Source: Candidatus Omnitrophota bacterium
Lineage (GTDB): Bacteria; Hinthialibacterota; Hinthialibacteria; Hinthialibacterales; JAKPRU01
Assembly: GCA_029557025.1 (NCBI GenBank)
Contig: JAKPRU010001091.1
Coordinates: forward strand, 1-6,900
DNA: 6,900 bases
Reading direction: 5' to 3'
The position numbers and the translations under genes were made by a program. The notes beneath the pieces are model-generated. The model ran no database searches and was not told where the DNA came from. It saw nothing but the letters and a program-made list of their open reading frames with translations. Positions 1 to 6,387 of the stretch are shown here, in pieces (position 1 is the stretch's first letter; each line of letters begins with the position of its first letter).

Positions 1-2
1 AG

Positions 3-200
3 GCGTTCCAGCTCCCCGTGGCCGTGGTGTTCGCTGTCACCGGCGTCAGCCGCGCGTCATCGCTCGTGATGGACATCCAGGACGGCTACCTCGACCGCCT
101 GCTGCTCACCCCGGTGCGCCGCGTCACTCTCCTGCTCGGGCTGATGACGGCCGATCTCGCGCTCATCGTCGCGCTCGCGATCCCGGTCACCGTGCTCCAA
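3..200 (+). pseudogene. Fragment of ABC-2 (DrrB-like) permease, cut at both ends
   Basis: This is an internal piece of a multidrug-type ABC-2 membrane permease, the subunit that pairs with a DrrA-like ATPase to export lipophilic compounds across the cytoplasmic membrane. The frame is open from base 3 and gives a hydrophobic stretch, then the family-typical block DGYLDRLLLTPVRR followed by LLLG and a second hydrophobic stretch ending in PVTVL. The pattern 'G-[YF]-[LF]-DRLLLTPV-R' is a well-known mark of DrrB/YadH-type permeases. By hand count, GC over 1 to 180 is about 69% and 61 of 65 codons end in G or C, which supports real coding on this strand and a high-GC donor such as an actinobacterium. 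The start lies left of the window. Homology ends near base 197; the frame then runs into antisense of the neighbouring gene to a stop at 258-260, and that tail is not native. A GTG at 18 is internal, not a likely start. Confidence 0.75.
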
Positions 201-3200
201 CGCTGCGTCGGCAAGAGTAATCCATTCCGTGGGTTGTTTCTCTTTCACAAAATCGGGTAAGGCTTCGGAGGCACTCTTCGGAACGTCTTCCCGAACCGCT
301 TTCACGAAATTGAGCAGCGGGGCCTGTTGTTTTGTGGGATTCTCCGCTTTGGGTATCAGTTCGATGGTGAGAGCATTCGAGACCGAAACGCGCGGGAACT
401 CCTTGATGATTGTTTTCTGTTCCCCGGCAGTCTCTTTTGCGGGATCGAAGTTCTCGGCGACGACTTTTCCCTGGACACGAATATCAAACACACGTTGCCC
501 GATGCGGTCGCCTGCCATTGGAACGAAGCCGAGTAAAACCGTATAGCGGCCCGGTTCCTCACCCCAGGTATCGTCAATGAGCGGAACATCAAACCGCAGC
601 GCGCCCAGGCAACCGGATGCGAACAGCCACGGCTTGTCAATGGCCTGGAATCTGTCCATGCGGAAGTCCTCGTCGAAATAGCCCATGCCGTCAATGAACT
701 TGTCATCCAGTTTGAACTGCACACCGTACGGGCTTTCGCCGCCGTGGCTGGTGTACTTGGTTGCAAAGCGGGGATATCCGAACCAGAGGGTCCCGTCATC
801 ATCCCGCATGTCGCCCGGCGCGCCGAGATTGATCGCAAACTCCTTGACCGGCGTCTTCGGACCATGCGCGACAAATACCGTCCAGTCTTTCGGCGTATGG
901 TTTTCCCTGGGCTTGAAAGCCATGGAGCATTTCAGCGGGAACGAACAGGTGCAGCCGGAACTGGCCTCCGGAAACAGGAGGAGACCATTGGCCGGAATGA
1001 GATTGATCCAACATCCGGGGCGAATTGCGCCGAAGAACGAAATCCCCGCGTCGTTGTTCATGTTGTAAAACGCGGCGTTGTAAGAGCGATAGAACAGCCC
1101 GCTCGGAGCCGCCGAGGTGATACTGCAACAATGTCCGGGGCGCAGGAACTCCCACGGGACTTTCTCGCCGGAAATGGGGTGCGTGCGGGTCTCAATCTGG
1201 CCGGTCTGCAGATTACAGGCACGCGGCTCGATAATGACCTTATTGTCGACAATAAGAGGCCGACGGAGGTAATTGAGCGGGCGCGACCAACGAACATCCC
1301 CCGCCGATGCAGACAACGCCGTAATGCGCCGCCATCGCAGCGCGCCCTCCTGAAACGAGCCTCCGTCATGGTTGCTGAATGTACCGAAGAAAAGCAGGAC
1401 TCCGTTCTGATATGCGCCGGCAAGCCTATCACCCCCGCAGCCGGTGAGATCAACAGGATTCTCCCATATCTTCTTTCCGGTTCGGGCATCCAGCGACACG
1501 ACCATGCGAACGTCCGCCTCCCCGGGCAACAAAGCGGTTTCTTCGCTTTCTTCGTATTTTTTCTCACCGATCAGGCGTTTCCGTTCATTCAACGCCAGGG
1601 TCTTTTGTTCACCCGTCACATTCTGATGTGCCAGAAACACTTTCCCATCCGCAATCACCGGGACGATGTTCGCAAACTTGCCTTCTTGGAAAGTCCATAA
1701 AACATCCCCGGTTTTCGCATCGAGCGCGAAGAAACACTCCGAAAGCATGATCCGGTCGGTCAGAGCGGCTTTCGGCGATTTCTGACTCCCCCAAGCCGGA
1801 TAGGTGTGCATCTGATGCCAGAGTGCGCCGGCACGATGCAGGTCCTGCCAGGCATCCCGGTTCGGTTCGGGATATCGCTGCTTGAACGTGTCAAGATATT
1901 CCGTATATTCCGAATTATTTTGTGTTTCGGGAGTTTGCGGAGTTTCTTTCCATTTTTCGCCATCGGTCAGATTGTCCCACGTTGACGCATAATCGGCTTC
2001 CAGCGGATCGGCGACGGAGCCGAACAGGATTCTGCCATCGGAGGAGATATACCCCCATCGTTTGCGGCCCGAATCGGCAGATATAGGCAGCGGATAGATA
2101 TGAACGGTCTCGCCGGTTTCGGGGTCAAGGCGGTGGCATTTGTCGTGTGCGGCCACGTACAGGGCATCCTCCGTAGCGACCAGGTTACCACCATCCACAT
2201 CGACACGGACTCGCACCGCGCCGGGGAGTTTCCGTTTCCACAGGAAGGTTCCGTTATAGGCATCATACGCGCTGATTTCCTCTTCGCCCTGTATAAACAG
2301 GCGCCCGTTGATGGACACCGGGGCCATGGAACGCGCGTGACGTTCTACCATGCCGCTCGGTCCCGGCTCGCCAAACCAGAGAACACCCAGCGGACATTCG
2401 ACCAGGCGATCATCCGAACACGCGGTGTTCTGGGAGTTTCCGTATAGCTCGCGCCAGGAACCGGCATTCTCAAGCGGCTTGCGCTTTCCAGACAGAGTGC
2501 AGATTCCGGCGCCCTTTTCCGCCGGCATCATGGATATGTCGCCAATTGATGCGATGGAATTCCGGAGTTCCTGCATCTTTGATTCCTGGGCAATAGGCCA
2601 ACGAAAAAAGACGGCTCCGCCATTCGGACGAAGAACGCGGCATATCTCTTTGGCGTTCAATTCTGTTTGCCCAGTCGTTACGGTGGAATCATAGACAATC
2701 AGATTGGCGAAATAGTCCGGCAGGTCCCGAATGTCCCAGTTCTCGACGATCATTTTCGTGCCGTAGAGAGCCGCAGCGTCGAGCCTCTCTTTTGCATTCT
2801 GGACATTGTGTGGGTTGGAGTCGATAGCGATGACCGTGAGTTCCGACTGTTTTGCGATTTCATAAGCCAGTCTTCCATCGCCGCATCCCAGAACCAGGCA
2901 GTAACCTTTCCCGACGCCTGCGCTCTGAAGCATCGTCCCCGCGAGAGACCGGGCAGACTCCATAGACGAGTCCCCTGGGTATGGTGACTCTTCGATCTTC
3001 AGCGTGCGTTTGCCGGGATTTTTTGGAGCGCCTTCGCTGAAACAGGAAATCGAGCCGTCATCCGAGCTGACAAGGAGTCTTCCATCGGAGACTGCCAATC
3101 CGGCAACCTCACCGGAGACGCTGCCTTTCCATACCTCTTTGCCGCTTGTGGTATCCAGCGCAACCAGAGATTCCTTGCCGCCCAGAATTAAGGTCTGTCC

Positions 3201-4493
3201 CGCCAAGGCCATAACATTGTAATTTTTGGCGGGGGCAAACCAGTGATATGCAGCGGATTTCAGCTGCCCCCGCTCCTCCTGAATGGCTTTCATTCTCGGG
3301 GAGATCTGGGCGATTTCCTCATTAACCGCGTCTTTCGTAGCCTGATTTGCCTGCGCCAACTTTGCCCGCAGATCGGCAATCCGTCGTCGGATGTTGGCGT
3401 CTTCTTTGGCCAGATCCTGCAAGCGCCTATTGATTTCGGGGTATTTCACCCGGTCGATCGCGTAAACGCCCTCCGGAGTAAGAATAAACGAGTTTTCCGG
3501 GGTAACGACAAGATCGATGCCGGGGAACCAGGCATACGGTTCGCCGAGTCGTTGTCCGGTTCCATCTTCGTAGGAAACTTTGGCTGGAGTGCCGGAAAGA
3601 TCAACGCCGGTAATTAACTCATTCCGATCCAGCAGCGCCCACGTGCCGCCGACCTTGCCGCCGGGATAGAGATAGAAAAGAAACTCGCCATTTTTCCGGC
3701 TGAAACCGGCGGGCATGGCACGGCTCGAAGGCACATAAAGGACCTCTTTCGATACAACCAGGTATCCCTGGGGTGAGATTCCGCCGAAGTTGAGTTCATG
3801 CGCCCGGTCGCCGATGGTGTCGTTTTTCCAGACGACCTCGCCAGTTTCGGCATTGAGCGCACAGATTTGAATCCCTTCATAGGGAAACACACCGGCGGCG
3901 AAATACGCGATACCGTCATCGATCAGGACATTCGTGCGAACCGGCCAGAGAGAAATCATGCGGCCGTTTCCCAGGACCTTTTTGTCGCTGGGGCCTGCGC
4001 GGAATTTCCAGACAAGTTCACCGTCCGGCGCGGAAAGACAATAGACATAACCGTCATCGGAGCCGACATAAACTTTCCCGTTCGAAATAGACGGGGCCAG
4101 TCGCACGGGGCCATCGGTGAACCGGGTCCACCGGATCTCGCCGGTTTCCGCATCAAGCGCGTATACCTTGTTGTCTACCGAGGAACCAAAGTACGCGATC
4201 CCATCCGCGACAGTAACCTGGTACGCACTGTCGAAGCGCATTCGGGGAAGTTCCTCCGCCGGTTCGTACCAGGCCGGTTTTGGAGCATGGGGAGTCCGGT
4301 ATTCCCAGGCGAATGAGAGCGGCGGTTTGATCCCTTGCGAAGTGACGGCATGTTGGGCGCTGTCGTGACGATAGGTCGGCCAGTTCTCCCCGCAAGCATT
4401 ATCGGCTGTTATGGCGGAAAACCAGAGACAGAGGGCTAAAAAGGCGAAAAACATCCCGATGTGCTTCGTGAGAGAAAATCTGTGGAAATTCAT
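57..4493 (-). CDS. Secreted PQQ-propeller / methyltransferase-like / malectin-like giant protein (C-terminus chimeric)
   Basis: This is a very large exported protein of unknown function; about 1431 of its 1478 residues look native. Residues 1-30 form a signal peptide: basic Arg5/Lys10, hydrophobic 12-28, likely cleavage after Ala30. A first PQQ/BamB-like propeller has blade motifs of the type A-L-D-x-x-T-G-x-x-x-W at 112-122, 152-162, 212-222 and 445-455, interrupted by a charged coiled coil at about 350-412. Residues 515-630 resemble a class I SAM methyltransferase: motif I VLGCGDG (534-540), an acidic strand end AIDSN (Asp558) and NLIVYDST (597-604). A second propeller has motifs at 742-752, 788-799, 923-933, 1000-1010 and 1059-1069. 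A Cys-rich block follows (HCC at 1121-1123, CTC at 1181-1183), then a malectin-like sandwich (about 1204-1398). The ATG at 4493 has GGAGA seven bases upstream and lies 24 nt after the ATPase gene. Residues 1432-1478 are antisense of the foreign permease, so the true stop is missing. Propeller motifs alone do not show that PQQ is bound; no dehydrogenase active site was recognised. Confidence 0.88.
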   Translation of the reverse strand: MNFHRFSLTKHIGMFFAFLALCLWFSAITADNACGENWPTYRHDSAQHAVTSQGIKPPLSFAWEYRTPHAPKPAWYEPAEELPRMRFDSAYQVTVADGIAYFGSSVDNKVYALDAETGEIRWTRFTDGPVRLAPSISNGKVYVGSDDGYVYCLSAPDGELVWKFRAGPSDKKVLGNGRMISLWPVRTNVLIDDGIAYFAAGVFPYEGIQICALNAETGEVVWKNDTIGDRAHELNFGGISPQGYLVVSKEVLYVPSSRAMPAGFSRKNGEFLFYLYPGGKVGGTWALLDRNELITGVDLSGTPAKVSYEDGTGQRLGEPYAWFPGIDLVVTPENSFILTPEGVYAIDRVKYPEINRRLQDLAKEDANIRRRIADLRAKLAQANQATKDAVNEEIAQISPRMKAIQEERGQLKSAAYHWFAPAKNYNVMALAGQTLILGGKESLVALDTTSGKEVWKGSVSGEVAGLAVSDGRLLVSSDDGSISCFSEGAPKNPGKRTLKIEESPYPGDSSMESARSLAGTMLQSAGVGKGYCLVLGCGDGRLAYEIAKQSELTVIAIDSNPHNVQNAKERLDAAALYGTKMIVENWDIRDLPDYFANLIVYDSTVTTGQTELNAKEICRVLRPNGGAVFFRWPIAQESKMQELRNSIASIGDISMMPAEKGAGICTLSGKRKPLENAGSWRELYGNSQNTACSDDRLVECPLGVLWFGEPGPSGMVERHARSMAPVSINGRLFIQGEEEISAYDAYNGTFLWKRKLPGAVRVRVDVDGGNLVATEDALYVAAHDKCHRLDPETGETVHIYPLPISADSGRKRWGYISSDGRILFGSVADPLEADYASTWDNLTDGEKWKETPQTPETQNNSEYTEYLDTFKQRYPEPNRDAWQDLHRAGALWHQMHTYPAWGSQKSPKAALTDRIMLSECFFALDAKTGDVLWTFQEGKFANIVPVIADGKVFLAHQNVTGEQKTLALNERKRLIGEKKYEESEETALLPGEADVRMVVSLDARTGKKIWENPVDLTGCGGDRLAGAYQNGVLLFFGTFSNHDGGSFQEGALRWRRITALSASAGDVRWSRPLNYLRRPLIVDNKVIIEPRACNLQTGQIETRTHPISGEKVPWEFLRPGHCCSITSAAPSGLFYRSYNAAFYNMNNDAGISFFGAIRPGCWINLIPANGLLLFPEASSGCTCSFPLKCSMAFKPRENHTPKDWTVFVAHGPKTPVKEFAINLGAPGDMRDDDGTLWFGYPRFATKYTSHGGESPYGVQFKLDDKFIDGMGYFDEDFRMDRFQAIDKPWLFASGCLGALRFDVPLIDDTWGEEPGRYTVLLGFVPMAGDRIGQRVFDIRVQGKVVAENFDPAKETAGEQKTIIKEFPRVSVSNALTIELIPKAENPTKQQAPLLNFVKAVREDVPKSASEALPDFVKEKQPTEWITLADAALEHGDRDRERDDEREIGRHQPEQESDAAHRGEQQAVEVAVLDVHHER
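190..212. other. Chimeric junction between two unrelated coding sequences
   Basis: Left of here the plus strand encodes an ABC-2 permease at about 69% GC. Right of here the minus strand encodes the propeller protein, with GC about 50 to 53% in 241 to 360. The change falls within about 20 bases, in the middle of both genes. I see no terminal inverted repeat, target duplication, tRNA end or integrase beside it. A misassembled contig end or amplification chimera explains this best; illegitimate recombination is the alternative. The exact breakpoint cannot be fixed because a few bases fit either side. Confidence 0.75.
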
Positions 4494-4500
4494 TTTGGGG

Positions 4501-4505
4501 TCTCC
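4501..4505 (-). promoter_or_regulatory. Ribosome binding site of the propeller gene
   Basis: The minus strand reads GGAGA, then seven bases, then ATG at 4493-4491. The site sits in the 24-nt gap after the ATPase stop codon. It supports the chosen start, which is also the one that yields a complete signal peptide. Confidence 0.6.
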
Positions 4506-4517
4506 GATGATCTATAT

Positions 4518-5183
4518 TCAGGATGGGTTTTCGACGATTTCACCTCCCCGCAAAGAAACAATTTGATTCGCATACTGGTCCGCCGAATGCCCGTGGGTCA
4601 CGACAATTACCGTGCCCCCTTCCCGTTGGAACTCGTGCAGGTGGCGAATCACCTCCTCGGCGTTTTCGGGATCGAGATTGCCGGTAGGTTCATCAGCCAG
4701 AAGGATGGAGGGGCGATTCATCAGCGCGCGGGCAATTGCAGTGCGCTGTTTCTCGCCTGCGCTCAGTTCGGCAGGCTTATGAAACTCGCGGTGAGAAAGT
4801 CCCAGATTCTTGAGTAATTCCCGCGCCCGTTCGCGGGATTCGGCATTCCGCTCGAACCCCGATGCCAGGAGGACATTCTCCAGGACGTTCAAATAGGGAA
4901 TCAAGTGAAACATCTGGAAGACAAATCCGATATTCTTTGCTCGGAACTGCGCCCGTTCCAGTTCATTCATTGCGGAGATTTCCTGGTTGTTGACTGTGAC
5001 TCGTCCGGTTGTGGGACGCATCATTCCGCCGATGGTCAACAGGAGTGTGCTTTTGCCGCTTCCGCTCGGCCCGCGAACGACAAGAAATTCCCCTTGCCGA
5101 ACATGCAGATTGATATTCTGAATGGCGCGGACCTCGTTTCGGCCCACTCGGAAAGTTTTACTTACATTTTCGAGAAGAACCAT
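4518..5183 (-). CDS. LolD/MacB-type ABC transporter ATP-binding protein
   Basis: This is the 221-residue cytoplasmic ATPase that powers the adjoining FtsX-like permease; its length is normal for the LolD/MacB/FtsE class. All nucleotide-binding motifs are present: Walker [10 protein letters not shown] (38-46), Q-loop Gln90 in [22 protein letters not shown] sequence, signature LSAGEKQR (140-147), Walker [12 protein letters not shown] (161-171) with catalytic Glu165, and the H-loop His197. The signature reads LSAGE rather than the common LSGGQ, but the flanking [10 protein letters not shown] is standard, so the enzyme should be active. The ATG lies two bases after the permease stop, with GGGAGGAA a few bases upstream inside the permease's last codons, so the two are very probably translated together. 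Subfamily members extract lipoproteins (LolCDE), export macrolides or toxins (MacB) or act on cell-wall hydrolases (FtsEX). Nothing in this subunit chooses among these. Confidence 0.95.
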   Translation of the reverse strand: MVLLENVSKTFRVGRNEVRAIQNINLHVRQGEFLVVRGPSGSGKSTLLLTIGGMMRPTTGRVTVNNQEISAMNELERAQFRAKNIGFVFQMFHLIPYLNVLENVLLASGFERNAESRERARELLKNLGLSHREFHKPAELSAGEKQRTAIARALMNRPSILLADEPTGNLDPENAEEVIRHLHEFQREGGTVIVVTHGHSADQYANQIVSLRGGEIVENPS

Positions 5184-5185
5184 GA

Positions 5186-6340
5186 TTATTCCTCCCTCAG
5201 CGTAACAGCGGGGTCTTCCGTAACCGCGACGACCGCCGGAATGAAAGTGGACAGTGCCGTAAATGTCGGCGCAACGAGCAGTGACCAGGTGAGCAGTGAG
5301 TAAATGGGACGAATGGACTTCGCGGTCACTTTGAAAACTTGCGGCCCGAAACTCATTGCAAAACCGGTCCCCAGAAAGAACCCGATGGCCGCTCCGATCA
5401 AGCCGATGATGATGGCCTTGCCCAGGAACAGCGCGGCGATTCGGAAAGAACCATATCCCAGCGCACGCAAGACCCCGATTTCAAACCGGCGTTCCCGCAC
5501 GTTCAGGAACGCCAACGCGCCGATCCAGATTGCGCAGCCCACCAACACAAGGGGCAACAAGCGCGCGAAAAACCGCTCAAGCATAAACCGCTGCTCGCGA
5601 CGCGCATCGGAAATTGCTTTGAGTTGGATCACCTTCCCCTCCGGCAGCACTTGTTCCAGTTGAGTTCGCAACCGATCCAGAGGATCACCGGGTTCCTTGC
5701 ACAGGCATTCCAGCGCCTGGATTTCATTGATTCGGCCATCGAGGTTCAGAATACTCTGAATATCTTTCAGGTGACCGTAGATTCGGATGTCATCATCGCT
5801 GCCGGTTTCCGGCAGACAGGAGGCTACCTGGAACTGCTTACCGAAAAGATCCACCATATCGCCATTCTTGACCCCCGTTTTTTGCACCAGTTCGTATCCG
5901 AGATACACTTTGCCCGGTTCGACCGCAAACGGAATCATGGAGGATTCCGCCACCCCTTTCGGTACGACTTCCTTTGCGGCAATACCGGTGAGGAGAACCT
6001 CCATTCCCTGCCAGGTGACTTTTTGCTGAAGAGTCGCCAGCAGGTGTCGATACTGAATCTCGTCCTGTGTCTTCTCAGCAAACCGAAGGATGTAATCCTC
6101 CGGCATAGTGTAATTGGAGAACCCGGTCTCCCAGAACTTAATCATGTCTGTTTCTTTGGGAATGATACGCAGGTTATAGCCGATGTCGCGCATCAGGCGT
6201 GTGGTCTCGCGCTGAGAATCCTGCGCGCTCGTGAAAAAGGCGATATACACCGCCACCGCAGTGACTACCGCCAGCAGGCTGAGAACAAAGTTATATTTGC
6301 GGTGAGTGATTTCCTTGAGAATCAGCAGTAACGTTGACAT
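5186..6340 (-). CDS. FtsX/MacB-type ABC transporter permease
   Basis: This is a 384-residue inner-membrane permease of the MacB/LolCE/FtsX (type VII ABC) fold, which moves periplasmic or membrane-embedded cargo by transmitting force rather than by a classical channel. One membrane helix lies at about 18-37, then a large periplasmic domain (about 40-260), then three helices at about 261-281, 303-330 and 347-372. The family signature NVRERRFEIGVLRALG (280-295) follows the second helix, and the ending DPAVTLREE is typical. The topology of four helices with one long loop, and a single permease gene, predicts a homodimer with two copies of the ATPase. No MacA-like adaptor is visible. The periplasmic domain carries a CLC pair (Cys212, Cys214) and a lone Cys175, unusual for an exported domain. 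The ATG at 6340-6338 is preceded by a weaker AAAGGG-like site. It is 47 nt from the upstream gene and two from the ATPase. Confidence 0.92.
   Translation of the reverse strand: MSTLLLILKEITHRKYNFVLSLLAVVTAVAVYIAFFTSAQDSQRETTRLMRDIGYNLRIIPKETDMIKFWETGFSNYTMPEDYILRFAEKTQDEIQYRHLLATLQQKVTWQGMEVLLTGIAAKEVVPKGVAESSMIPFAVEPGKVYLGYELVQKTGVKNGDMVDLFGKQFQVASCLPETGSDDDIRIYGHLKDIQSILNLDGRINEIQALECLCKEPGDPLDRLRTQLEQVLPEGKVIQLKAISDARREQRFMLERFFARLLPLVLVGCAIWIGALAFLNVRERRFEIGVLRALGYGSFRIAALFLGKAIIIGLIGAAIGFFLGTGFAMSFGPQVFKVTAKSIRPIYSLLTWSLLVAPTFTALSTFIPAVVAVTEDPAVTLREE
5191..5198 (-). promoter_or_regulatory. Strong ribosome binding site of the ATPase gene, inside the permease end
   Basis: The minus strand carries GGGAGGAA overlapping the final codons of the permease, followed by TAATC and the ATG at 5183-5181. 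With stop and start only two bases apart, translational coupling is likely and would keep permease and ATPase in step. Confidence 0.65.
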
Positions 6341-6356
6341 GATACCCTTTCCCTGA

Positions 6357-6379
6357 AATCACCCATAAACTGGGTGATT
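6357..6379. repeat. Perfect 9-bp inverted repeat (hairpin) between the CxC-protein gene and the permease gene
   Basis: AATCACCCA, a 5-base loop (TAAAC on the plus strand), then TGGGTGATT form a perfect stem. It fills much of the 47-nt gap, between the upstream stop codon and the permease ribosome binding site. On the transcribed strand it is followed by TCAGGG, not a run of T, so it is not a canonical intrinsic terminator. It could stabilise or mark processing of the mRNA, adjust relative expression of the genes either side, or be a protein-binding palindrome. Function is inference. Confidence 0.6.
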
Positions 6380-6387
6380 GATCTGTT

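Noticed and set aside
1..260. Insertion sequence or phage end
   Set aside because: No transposase, integrase, terminal repeat or target duplication is visible; the fragment is plainly an interior piece of a transporter gene.
356..874. 172-codon minus-strand frame overlapping the malectin-like region
   Set aside because: Same strand but a different frame from the main gene; Ser/Arg-rich with no domain, whereas the main frame matches malectin-like sequence.
744..1700. 318-codon open frame on the plus strand
   Set aside because: It lies wholly antisense to the propeller gene, which has clear domain motifs; the translation is Arg-rich without recognisable domains or a convincing ribosome binding site.
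3798..4316. 172-codon open frame on the plus strand
   Set aside because: It is antisense to the first propeller; repeated phrases in it mirror the blade repeats on the other strand.
4385..4400. Possible lipoprotein box at Cys34 of the propeller protein
   Set aside because: The residues before the cysteine are Asp-Asn-Ala, which does not fit a lipobox; an ordinary signal peptidase site after Ala30 fits better.
57..4493. Assignment as a PQQ-dependent dehydrogenase or as BamB
   Set aside because: Blade motifs are present, but no dehydrogenase active-site or haem CxxCH motif was seen, and the protein is several times longer than BamB.
5339..6331. 330-codon open frame on the plus strand
   Set aside because: It is antisense to the FtsX-like permease, whose helices and signature are unmistakable; the antisense product is His/Gln/Arg-rich and looks like a shadow.
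6357..6379. Rho-independent terminator
   Set aside because: The stem is only 9 bp and moderately AT-rich, and no U-tract follows on the minus strand, the direction of transcription.
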